Below the pieces are notes generated by a model that made no database searches, had not been told where the DNA came from, and saw nothing but the letters and a program-made list of their open reading frames with translations. Both the position numbers and the translations under genes were made by a program. A DNA stretch of 64,000 nucleotides, taken from positions 52,539,411 to 52,603,410 of the forward strand of contig OW203762.1 of NCBI GenBank assembly GCA_934045905.1. Direction: 5' to 3'. The DNA is from Leuctra nigra (taxonomy: Eukaryota; Arthropoda; Insecta; Plecoptera; Leuctridae). The first letter of the stretch is position 1. Each line of letters opens with the position of its first letter. Shown in pieces: positions 34,633 through 44,559 of this stretch.

Positions 34633-36789
34633 TCAAAGAGATGCTAATATTTTTGGTTTCAAAATGCGCTGAGGGCGGGTTTGTACATTAATAATTGTTT
34701 TTTTTATTGTTGCCCCCGTCTTCTTTGTCCCTTCCGGTGCCTTCTTTTTCATATCTGCCTCGGGCAGTGGTGATGATGACGTCTTTTGCCCCGCTACGGC
34801 CCCGGTCAGCGGTCTCTTCTTCTCGGACTCAGACCCGAACTTCGGACCCCCCACGGACAGCGTTGTCTTCACGGACGCAGACCCGGACTTCGGACCCCCC
34901 ACGGACAGCGGTGCCTTCTCGGACGCAGACCCGGACTTCGGACCCCCCACGGACAGCGGTGTCTTCTCGGATGCAGACCCGGACTTCGGACCCCCCACTG
35001 ATAGCGGTGTCTTCTCGGACGCAGACCCGGACTTCGGACCCCCCACGGACAGCGGTGTCTTCACGGACGCAGACCCGGACTTCGGACTCACCAGGGACAG
35101 CGGTGTCTTCTCGGACGCAGACCTGGACTTCGGACCCCCCACGGACAGCGGTGTTTTCTCGGACGCAGACCCGGACGTCGGACTCACCACGGACTTCGGA
35201 CTCACCACGGACAGCGGTGTCTTCTCGGACGCAGACCCGGACGTCGGACTCACCACGGACAGCGGTGTCTTCACGGACGTAGACCCGGACGTCGGACTCA
35301 CCACGGACAGCGGTGTCTTCTCGGACGCAGACCCGGACGTCGGACTCACCACGGACAGCGGAGTCTTCTCGGACGCAGACCCGGACGTCGGACTCGCCAC
35401 GGACAGCGGTGTCTTCACGGACGCAGACCCGGACGTCGGACTCACCACGGACAGCGGTGTCTTCACGGACGCAAACCCGGACGTCGGACTCACCACGGAC
35501 TGCGGTGTCTTCTCGGACGCAGACCCGGACGTCGGACTCACCACGGACAGCGGTGTCTTCACGGACGCAGACCCGGACGTCGGACTCACCACGGACAGCG
35601 GTGTCTTCACGGACGCAGACCCGGACGTCGGACTCACCACGGACAGCGGTGTCTTCTCGGACGCAGACCCGGACGTCGGACTCACCACGGACAGCGGTGT
35701 CTTCTCGGACGCAGACCCGGACGTCGGACTCACCACGGACAGCGGTGTCTTCTCGGACGCAGACCCGGACGTCGGACTCACCACGGACAGCGGTGTCTTC
35801 TCGGACGCAGACCTGGACGGCATTCCCATCACTGACATGGTTGACCCCACCACGGACTTGGTGGTGCTGTTGCTCACTGGATTTATCACTCTGAGAATTT
35901 TGTAGCATAGTTTTCTCTTTCCTCTTTTGCTTAAGTGTAGTCCATGTCTTGTGAAGTCTTCTCTACCCATGGACCCTGCATTTATTACTATTGCTTCACT
36001 CATGCCATTTTGGATTTTATTATGTTCTGCTATGAGTCTTTCTATTTTGCTGTTTGTTGAGTCTATTTCTCTTTTGAGGTCTTGTCCTTCAGGATCCTGG
36101 CGGTTTGGGATGTTGACGACTATTACATTAGCTTTTGTTCCACAATCTAAAATTGAGTTAAGTGAAATTCTGATTTTGTCGGGCGTTTTCTTTGGGATAT
36201 TATTTGTTCCCGCCATGATTATTAGAGTGTCCTGTTGCTCCAGGCTGTGATCAATCGACGTCACAACTTCCTCGATTGGCGCGCTGGGTTTGAAATTGCA
36301 CTCTACTAACGTGTTTTGCTTGTTATCATCTAGCAGGTGTTGCAGAATGTTTGCAAGTCCTCGGCCATGGCTGTCCGCTAGAATTTGCACTTTTTTGTGG
36401 GAGCGAGATCTAGGGGTGGATGATGGCACTATCTTGCGTGTAGATTGTTCGTTTCTAGTGCCAGTGGCAGCAGGCGTGGTAGCAGGCGTGGCAGCAGGCT
36501 CTTTCCTTCCTGCGGCAATGTCGCTGTACAGTGGCTCATTCTGGCGGGAGTCTGAAGAATGACTATTGTTCTGCACGTGGCTTCGTATATTTTCACTTGA
36601 ATTTAAGTTAACTTGACGATGTCGGTCGTTTAAAAGAGTGTCTAATCTTATCTTTAATAACTTGATTTCATTCATCAGCATCGAGTTTATAGCAGTCTGG
36701 TTGTTCGAAAGATTGTTGTCTCCAAGCATGAACTGCAGGTCCATGTCTCTGTCCTCGTGCGCGCAGCGCTGGCAATATTTTGTATCCAT
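34633..36789 (-). CDS. LINE ORF1: SGNH-esterase protein with 16-residue repeat tract
   Basis: 718 residues from the ATG at 36789 (an upstream in-frame TTG extends it but is unlikely). The N-terminus has a small CQRC motif. Residues about 130-310 form an SGNH/GDSL hydrolase-like domain: ILADSHGRGL (nucleophile Ser), MAGTNNI (Asn) and TRHGLHLSKRGK (His). Then come about 21 copies of SGSASEKTPLSVVSPT, later SVGGPK variants, and a lysine-rich basic tail likely to bind RNA. CR1-group ORF1 proteins are known to carry such esterases; the repeat tract is unusual. Confidence 0.9.
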   Translation of the reverse strand: MDTKYCQRCAHEDRDMDLQFMLGDNNLSNNQTAINSMLMNEIKLLKIRLDTLLNDRHRQVNLNSSENIRSHVQNNSHSSDSRQNEPLYSDIAAGRKEPAATPATTPAATGTRNEQSTRKIVPSSTPRSRSHKKVQILADSHGRGLANILQHLLDDNKQNTLVECNFKPSAPIEEVVTSIDHSLEQQDTLIIMAGTNNIPKKTPDKIRISLNSILDCGTKANVIVVNIPNRQDPEGQDLKREIDSTNSKIERLIAEHNKIQNGMSEAIVINAGSMGREDFTRHGLHLSKRGKRKLCYKILRVINPVSNSTTKSVVGSTMSVMGMPSRSASEKTPLSVVSPTSGSASEKTPLSVVSPTSGSASEKTPLSVVSPTSGSASEKTPLSVVSPTSGSASVKTPLSVVSPTSGSASVKTPLSVVSPTSGSASEKTPQSVVSPTSGFASVKTPLSVVSPTSGSASVKTPLSVASPTSGSASEKTPLSVVSPTSGSASEKTPLSVVSPTSGSTSVKTPLSVVSPTSGSASEKTPLSVVSPKSVVSPTSGSASEKTPLSVGGPKSRSASEKTPLSLVSPKSGSASVKTPLSVGGPKSGSASEKTPLSVGGPKSGSASEKTPLSVGGPKSGSASEKAPLSVGGPKSGSASVKTTLSVGGPKFGSESEKKRPLTGAVAGQKTSSSPLPEADMKKKAPEGTKKTGATIKKTIINVQTRPQRILKPKILASL
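34840..35815 (-). repeat. 48-bp coding minisatellite in LINE ORF1
   Basis: About 21 units of 48 bp, in frame with ORF1. Units differ by Glu/Val swaps and by VVSPT versus VGGPK endings; one unit carries an extra 15 bp. The tract is also free of stops in a second minus frame and in a plus frame. Confidence 0.95.
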
Positions 36790-36960
36790 TATACCGGCTA
36801 CCACAGTTTTAGGAAAAACTAATTTTATTAACAAACACTAACACTCACGTCACTAGAAACTATTGAACTGTAGAAAAGGTTATTTTAGACGCCACATATG
36901 TTTGAAATTGATGAAAAACTGGTTTCGAAAATCACGGCACTAGTCACACGCGGCCATCTT

Positions 36961-37900
36961 GTTACCGACTACATCTTGTTACACCTACGCGTGTTGCGGG
37001 TTGCTTCCAAACCCGGCACTTTCACACAAAACGGACACGATATGCCACTTTTATAAACCTGTTCAAAAATATGTTAAAAGTTGTTACAAATCGTAATAAT
37101 AAACAATAACATTAATTGAAATGCTATATTTGAAATTGAATTGAGGTACTACATGTACCTTAGTACCTACCTATGAGATTTAAATACGACGTGCGATCAC
37201 CGTCGCTCGTTCGTAGTCTTTCCAAATTCCATGTTAATCTAATTCGTAAACATTATGGCATATCTAAGAGATGTATGAAATTTCGACACTTTGAAACCTG
37301 CATTCCGCTTTGATTTCTTTGCCATGATTGGCCCAGACCAATCAGAGACTGGGGATTGATTCATGTCACAATCGTCACAAATATTAAATTCCTTACGCGT
37401 TAAATATTTAATGCTATAACGGAGGAGGGTTAAAAGGTCATGCTATAACTACCCAGAACTGAAACAATACATCATAGTACAGGTACAGAGTGTTAGGAGG
37501 ACACGTTCAATTGAGCTAACGGCGACGTAAGGGACGTAACGGGAATGTTAAGGGGATTTCAGGGGGGGGGGATATGATTTTAATTTCATGGCAAATATAG
37601 TAAGTGATGTCAGCTGAGAACGATATTTAGCGAAATTAGCCCATTTCAGTCAACAAAATCAACAAAAAAAGTCAACAAAATATCAACAAAGTCAACAAAA
37701 TATCCGGGACGATACAAACTGGTTCAAGACCATTCACAGAAAAGATCGAAACCGAATAACCGTTCAACATAGCAAGCTGAAACTTGGCATGAATAATAAG
37801 AATACATATACCTAGGGAGTACTAAAAGTCCTTCTTTGGTATTGAAATTGAAATTTTTCTAAAATAAAGTCGGTAGGTACCAGATTTTTCGTCGAGAAAC
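36961..37900. other. Intergenic DNA between two retroelements
   Basis: No gene seen. Contains a G9 run near 37562 and short family A-like phrases near 37740-37800. Confidence 0.45.
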
Positions 37901-38315
37901 CCCATATTTATTGGTGCCTGCGGCCAGGTTAGATATCAAATTATTGACAAAAAGAAACTTAGTACCCTCTTCGCCTATTCATAACGAAGACAACGAGCCC
38001 GCTTGCAAGTCTGTAGAGTTAAAATTGCGGTCTCTACGATTTGTTGCAACAGCAATATTTCGTCAAAAAATTTCGGGACCAAAATATTGGAGGCGAAAAA
38101 TGTCAACTGGGTTGTACAACTACGTTTTACAAGGACCTTTCATCGCCTGAGGGCAAATGCCAAAATACAATCGCCAATACTGTGGGTCAATTTAAAATGA
38201 AAATGATTGCATACTTGAAAAAGGAAGCGTGTAACATATAAAATAAATATTGTTAAGTGTATGTAACATAACATGTAATACTAAAATAGCGAAAGCTAAA
38301 TAAATAATTATAAAA

Positions 38316-38346
<31 letters not shown>
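37900..38346 (+). mobile_element. Retroposed 3' end with poly(A) tail
   Basis: A run of about 30 A residues (to 38346) follows AAATAAATAATTATAAAACT. The preceding 300 bp has overlapping partial frames consistent with a frameshifted coding end. A processed transcript or poly(A) LINE tail; the source gene was not recognised and the 5' limit is uncertain. Confidence 0.45.
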
Positions 38347-38348
<2 letters not shown>

Positions 38349-39425
38349 GTTGTGTACACCTCAGAAATGTTGATTTTCTTTGCGCCTCTATTGTTATGAG
38401 GTGAGGTGGTATAATACCAGAAAAATAGCCAAATTTAGCGTGGAAAATAGGAATTCCATACAGAAAATAGTTTTTTCGCTGTTGCAAATTGAGGAAAATG
38501 AGGAAAATACATTATCTTCCTCTTATGTGCAATAGTTTGGCCAATTTCGTGTTTTATATGTTTAGTCACGTGGTACCACTCGAATACCCAAAAGTGATTT
38601 CAAAATTGACGTAACAAATTTGTGTTACTTCGGCGTTATGTCTACCTCTATAACTTGACTGTTCAACGAACGAGGTGATATTGCAACTGCAAATCAAATC
38701 CCGAGTTGTTGATTGCACAAGGCCTGGTTGTGCAGCCACCAAGATCTGTAATCGAATGAGCACGTGACCACACGCCGCGGGTCACGTGACGTGATGATGA
38801 GAGTGCAGTGGACGACCACAGGGATTAGTGCATTTCATTTGAACATGATCACAGCGTGCATGTGGTCAATCATGCCGATTAGTTCTCGCTGACCAGCACA
38901 TCGTCCGTGAACAGCCCCCAGTTCAACTACAAGTCCATTCACAATCGCACAGGGGACTTTATCGTTAGTTTGTTTATCATAACTTAATCATAAGTTTTTA
39001 TAGGTTACATCTTTTAGTGTTGTTTTAGGTGCCCCGCCCAACAGGGCACGCAAAAAATAAACACTATGCAAAGACTACACAGTTTAATGTCGTCAAAATT
39101 TATAACTCCATGGTCAAACAATATCACACATTCAGGTTCATACAAATATGATCGGTATCTTATGATTTATTTGTTCGTGGGAATCACTCATTATAATATC
39201 TTAACAATAACATAAAGATTTAATAATAAATAATGCTTTATTTCCATACTCATACAGTGTTAGACTCTGTTTAAAGAGTGTCTGGAAAATGGGAAAAAAA
39301 AACTTATAATAATAGTATAACATTTACCCAATACTAGTAATTCAAAAATAAAAAATTAAATCAGAGAATTTCAAATTCCAGTGGCCGCTAGTGGCTTAGC
39401 GATAATTTCAAGCAGGCGAGTATAT

Positions 39426-39517
39426 GGTCGGTGTCAGGCAAAGATGAACCCGCGCTAGCATGGGCCGCCCTATACCTGGCAATGCTAAAGTGGGTTCATC
39501 TTTGCCTGTCACCGACC
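39426..39517. repeat. 92-nt near-perfect hairpin
   Basis: Arms of 26 bp with one mismatch (GGTCGGTGTCAGGCAAAG..., then AACCC), extended inside by TAGCAT/ATGCTA. It could be a tiny MITE or, by size and shape, a precursor-microRNA-like hairpin. Confidence 0.7.
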
Positions 39518-39719
39518 TTAGGTAAATGGAAGACTCCACAAAAAAAACACAAAAAGCGCACACAAAAACGAAATCAAACGAATACCTACGCGCTCTTTTT
39601 GTAGCAATTCTTCTGGCATATGATTTTTCTAAAACAATGAAACGGGGGAAAATTAAATCAGAGAATTCCACTTCCGAGTCCTCTAACGTTCAAACCTGCG
39701 GGCTTTGATTGGCAAGAAC

Positions 39720-39973
39720 CAACGTCTATACAATACTCTCTTATAAAGGTTGATCCGAACGAGGGATTTCAGTGTTCGGAAGTATTCGACTTTTCCCACT
39801 TCGTGACGTCAACACAGCCGGCAACTGCTTGATAGTCTGTATGCGCTGGCATGTGATTTAGATAGAAATGTCCTACTCCATGACGTCACAGAGTAGGACA
39901 AAGCCGAATACTTCCGAGTACTGAAATCTCTCGATCGGTTCAACCTTTAGAAGAGAGTATTGTATAGACGTTG
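39720..39973. mobile_element. 254-bp MITE with 9-bp target duplication
   Basis: Inverted ends CAACGTCTATACAATACTCT and complement. GGCAAGAAC is directly repeated at 39711-39719 and 39974-39982. A 9-bp duplication suggests Mutator-like transposition. Confidence 0.8.
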
Positions 39974-40496
39974 GGCAAGAACAACGTCGTAAATAGAAAA
40001 CTCTTGTCCAGAACTCTGACGAGGGACTTATGAACAGAGGGCGTTGCATCATGTGAAATTACTTATAAGTAATTAGGTGGGTATGTTGGTTTTACATTTC
40101 TCAATATCTCATGTATTTATCCTCACAAAATTGTTTAGTTTTTTTTTTGTATTTATTTATTTAAAACACACATAAATAATACACTGTATACAGTCACTAG
40201 ACCACGAAACACCTAGGAGGTGTTTGTCCGTGGTATTATACACAAAAATATAAATTGGTAAATAATAACATTAACATAGTATAACAAATAAAATACACAA
40301 TCGGAAGAAACAATCTATCATGATATTGATACTAATTAATCGAATTACTAATACTAATTACTAACAAACACATAATAAATCCTGAACAAAGGAAGAAAAA
40401 TCAAACATATCAAATGAGAAAAATCATGGTAACTTATAATAATAATAATAATAATACTAAATAAGAGGCAACACATCAGCTACTCCAAGGAACGTA

Positions 40497-41303
40497 GAGT
40501 ACTCGAGTGCCACGCCCACTAGGCACTTCCGGATTATTTCTGGATTTCTTCTTATGGAAAATAACATGGGGACTTACTTCGATTGCTGGTCATTTATAAA
40601 CAAAACAGAGTTAAGATAATCGCAATGCACCACCATTAAATTCAATCTTTTATTTATAATATTATGTCAACACATCTCTTCAAATATATACCAAATTTAA
40701 ACTGTTTAAGTTATTAAACAGCTCTAAAGTGCGACGTTGCAATCTACATCAATAATAATTGTAAAACGGCGCAGCGCGATGTCCTGGGTAGCGAGCTGGC
40801 AACTGCGACTTTACAAAAATGAAAAACAAATGAAACAATTTTCAACAATGATGCCAGACCTTGCACGTCAATTTTCGATTGTTGACGAAAAGTAAACAAA
40901 ACTGAAGTATTTCTGTGCTCCTCAAGTTTATACACTGAATCAAGTTCATATTATAGTTATTTAATTTCAAGATACCATAAAACGAGATGTAATGAGCTGT
41001 TGAAATGTAGACTGACAGTTCATTGAAATTACATCTTGCACCGGTGTACATTTTCGTGACGTCATACCCTGTGTAGTGTGTTGTTTAACTTGGAACAGTT
41101 TAAATTTGGTATATATTTGAAGAGATGTGTTGACATAATATTATAAATGAAAGATTGAATTTAATGGTGGTGCATTGCGATTATCTTAACTCTGTTTTGT
41201 TTATAAATGACCAGCAATCGAAGTAAGTCCCCATGTTATTTTCCATAAGAAGAAATCCAGAAATAATCCGGAAGTGCCTAGTGGGCGTGGCACTCGAGTA
41301 CTC
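40497..41303. mobile_element. 807-bp MITE inserted in the LINE
   Basis: Terminal inverted repeats of about 210 bp, starting GAGTACTCGAGTGCCACGCC. TA flanks both ends (40495-40496 and 41304-41305). Removing the element and one TA rejoins the LINE reading frame across the site for a few more codons to a stop, so the insertion is precise and later than the LINE. No transposase. Confidence 0.9.
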
Positions 41304-42754
41304 TATAACCAATTTTTGATTTCATATTTAATTTTCTGATAATTTCTTAACTTTTTTAAATCTGTTGGTATTTTATTAAAAATTGCTGGAACCACATACC
41401 TTAAAGCTCTTTTGCCGTACTTATTATTAAATTGTGGAACGGAATAATTGTAGAGGCTATGTCTAGTATTAATTTCATGGTCTATATCTAATTTATAAGT
41501 TGAATCAAAATAATATTTTATAATAAATCTATATTCGAATAAAACTTCGACCGGAAAGAAATTACAATAGCGATACATAGAAACTAAATCGTGCTCACAC
41601 TGTTCTCTGAAATGGCTGGGTACTATAAATTTAATCATTTTGTTTTGAAGCGCTCTAATAGAATTTAAATTTGATTGTGAAGTGTTACCCCAAGCCAGTA
41701 TACCATAAGAAATTATTGATTCGGCCAAGGCAAAATACACCATTCTTTGGAGATTATGAGGCAATATGTTTTTTAGAGTAAATAATTTCAAAGCACATGA
41801 TCTTAGTCTACCACACAGAGATAAAATATAAGGTTGCCAAGAAAATTTGTGATCTACTAATAATCCTAAATATTTATAATTTTGGACAAAGTCAATTTTA
41901 GAGGTACAGCCAATACACTCTGAAACTGGACTCATTTGATGTAAACAATCATATGTATGATAAATAATATTAGCATTTATAAATTGATCTTTATTATATG
42001 GTGAACGAATATGCAATATTTTGGTCTTGTCAGCATTAATTACTAAATTTTGATCGTGAGTAAATTTTAGTATACTTGTGAAAGCTTGTTGCAAGGACTC
42101 CGCAGCTACTTCAAACGAACGATGGGAAGAGATTAGTATTGTGTCATCAGCATACATATAGGTTTGACAATTTAACACGTGGTTTGACATCTCATTTACA
42201 TAGATTAAATACAATATCGGTCCCAAAATCGACCCCTGAGGTACTCCAGATTCAATTTCCTTAACACTGCTGTAAGTATCTCCGACTCGAACCAAAATTT
42301 TCCTATTTTCTAGATACTTTAAAAACCATCCTAACAGAGGACCTCTTATACCAACTTTCTCCAGTGCAATTAATAATTTAGCGTGGTTCAAAGTATCGAA
42401 CGCTTTAGAAAAATCTATAAAGATCTATATTAAGATCTATATTATCTATATTAAGATTTAATAATCTCTATGATTTAATCTTGTATTTACATAATCCGAG
42501 AACAGTGCCAACAAGTCCCCCGTACTCTTACCTTTTTGGAAACCGAATTGAACAGAAGTAATATTAAATTTTATCAAGTAGTTATAGTCGGATAGTTTCA
42601 TAGCTATACATTTTTCCACAATTTTATTAATAATAGGCAACAGTGCAATAGGTCTATAATTACTGAACGACATATTGTGGTCACCTTTCTTATAAATTGG
42701 CCTGACAATAGAGATTTTTAACTTATCAGGCACAAAGCTAGCTTTTACGGACAT
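41304..42754 (-). pseudogene. LINE reverse transcriptase, frameshifted
   Basis: Two frames (42458-42754 and 41303-42391) carry SNYRPIALLPIINKIVEK, then SGVPQGSILGPILYLIYVNE and MYADDTILISSH. They are separated by a short tandem duplication (AGATCTATATTA repeats, about 42418-42455) that shifts the frame. A further break lies near 42755-42800, upstream of which IMKVISDVDVNKQPGLDKIR is still readable. The terminal stop codon now lies at the MITE junction. Confidence 0.85.
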
Positions 42755-42910
42755 GTTTACAAATTTTGCTAATAATGGACTGATAGGTATCTTTTGAAAC
42801 GAGTTGTATATCCTTCACCCTTATTTTATCTAACCCCGGTTGTTTATTGACATCCACGTCACTTATAACCTTCATTATTTCTTTCGAAGTAATGAGTAAT
42901 ATTTCTTTCA

Positions 42911-44439
42911 TTATTTCTTATTTCTTTCTGACAATATGTTTAGTGTAGTTCAGTTTAATTGTATAATTTCAATAGCTTTTTTCCAATTCAGCATTGATCT
43001 CACTCCCCGACTCATGTTTTTCATAAAGGGGAGGGGAGAGCGTATTATAATTTCATATGTACTACCACGTACTACGTCTTATTTTGATGTAAATAAAAAC
43101 ATAAATAAAAATAAATAAATAAAATGTATTGCCAAATAACCCGAAGCTATGCCTAAAAGTCTAGTTCAATGGCCTCAAAGTCCCATTTCCTTCCAGTATA
43201 ATTTTCCTTCCTATAAAAGACGAAATAAATTATTATTTGATTTATATTTGACTTAGGTAGTACCTTATTTCTTATGAAGATTGATAAACATCGTATCTTC
43301 CTTCATTGGTGGTGGTGGATACAGAGGAGTGGGGGCGTTAGGAAGATCGGCGCTCTCTCAAATAAAATCAGCCTTTCCCAACCCAGAATTATTAATACAC
43401 CAAACCAATGTTGAATCTTAGTAAACGAGTAGAGATTCTAAATGAATTTCAGATATTCAACATTTTCCCGGTATGTGTGCCCTGGATACACACGCCAACT
43501 GACGCCCATTGTTCTACAGATAGTTCCATTTCTCTTCTTACTTGCAATACTGTACGTGCAACGCCAATACGAAGTTCCACTGTCAAAGGAGATATTTGCA
43601 GAAGTCCCTGTGGTCCTCTTGATCATCTAATAATTACATCCGAGTGCGCAGGTAGTTTAATCAAGGTACGCCAAGGTCACAAAGGTCTAAATCAAATCAC
43701 GTTTCCAATACACAGGCTTCACTCTAATAGAACTGTACTGTAATTTAATTGCGCGCTCGATGGCGCCATTCCTGCAATCAAACTTCTCTTTGAACAATAA
43801 TATTGCTCTTGCCATAAAACAGAAGTTATTAAAACAGAGGAAATCAGCTCACGGCATTAATTACACGTAGGTAGCTCACCTTGACTGAACTTTAACTTCA
43901 GAGGCACACACTCCAGGTGACTGGGAAGTGGCCCAGTTTCACAGGGAACAAACTTGGGAATTCAGCGGGTAAACGAAACAATGTACACAACTTGAAGATT
44001 TCTTTATTGTTAATAAGATAATAATGATAATGAAATAAAATAAAGTAGGTACAGAGTTGTTAAGAAGTTCGGTATGGAGAGAGTTAGGTAGTAGGCTACC
44101 TACATCAAAGAAAATTGCAACTCTGCTTGAAGGCAAACAGAATTGCTTGAGAATACTTGGTAAACTTTGAAACGTAATATAATGAAATAAGAAAATTGAT
44201 CTTATTATCTACATTAGAACATCAGTCTTCTGGAAATATTTAATACAACATTTACATATTAAATAAGATCAAAACAAATAACCTACCAGTTACCACTGAA
44301 ATAAATTATCCCAGCCCAGATCATATTCATTCAGAACAATGTTCAATGATATTCAGAACATTCAATCAACAGTGTGATAGGTACATGAAAATAAAAATAT
44401 CTTTCCTTCATTTTATTTGCCACTTTCAGCAGAAGGTAT
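42911..44439. other. Intergenic region 3' of morgue
   Basis: No supported gene. An open frame at 43408-43743 (plus) has several cysteines and plausible splice sites but no recognised family. Confidence 0.45.
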
Positions 44440-44559
44440 TCAGACTTTGGGTCTGACGACATCGTGCATGGCGTAACGCCAGGTCCACGAGCGCGCCAGG
44501 TCCTCGAATGCAGGTCGGTTCTCCTGGTACAGCTTGCCCACTTGGGGCTCCATGCACAC
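44440..44559 (-). CDS. morgue: morgue exon 6 (E2-like C-terminus)
   Basis: Acceptor GTGTTCAG|GTGTGC. Encodes VCMEPQVGKLYQENR...WRYAMHDV and stop TGA (44440). Matches the last helices of an E2 fold (EIARIY...YAM). AATAAA on the minus strand at 44412-44417. Confidence 0.85.
   Translation of the reverse strand: MCMEPQVGKLYQENRPAFEDLARSWTWRYAMHDVVRPKV

Larger units (their letters stand above)
31480..36960 (-). mobile_element. Near-complete CR1-like LINE (Jockey superfamily)
   Basis: Two long uninterrupted frames in tandem (ORF1 then ORF2, 117 bp apart) with a 5' untranslated stretch to about 36960. The 3' UTR ends in short ATTACCTA-type repeats rather than poly(A), as is usual for CR1-group elements. 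ORF1 with an SGNH esterase domain plus APE endonuclease and reverse transcriptase in ORF2 fits this group. Exact ends and target duplication were not found. Both frames being intact suggests recent insertion. Confidence 0.85.
40135..42910 (-). mobile_element. 5'-truncated, broken poly(A)-type LINE
   Basis: Minus strand: reverse transcriptase sequence from about 42910, 3' UTR, then AAATAAATAAATACAAAAAAA at about 40135-40170. The coding region is broken by frameshifts and interrupted by a MITE at 40497-41303. Jockey-like by motif order. Confidence 0.8.

Noticed and set aside
34695..35894. Long antisense and alternative-frame open frames over the LINE repeat
   Set aside because: They arise from the stop-free 48-bp unit, not from separate genes.
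43408..43743. Cysteine-containing plus-strand frame with plausible acceptor (ATTTCAG at about 43452) and donor (GCAG|GTAGTT at about 43651)
   Set aside because: No recognised family or partner exons, and the opposite strand is also partly open; needs transcript evidence.
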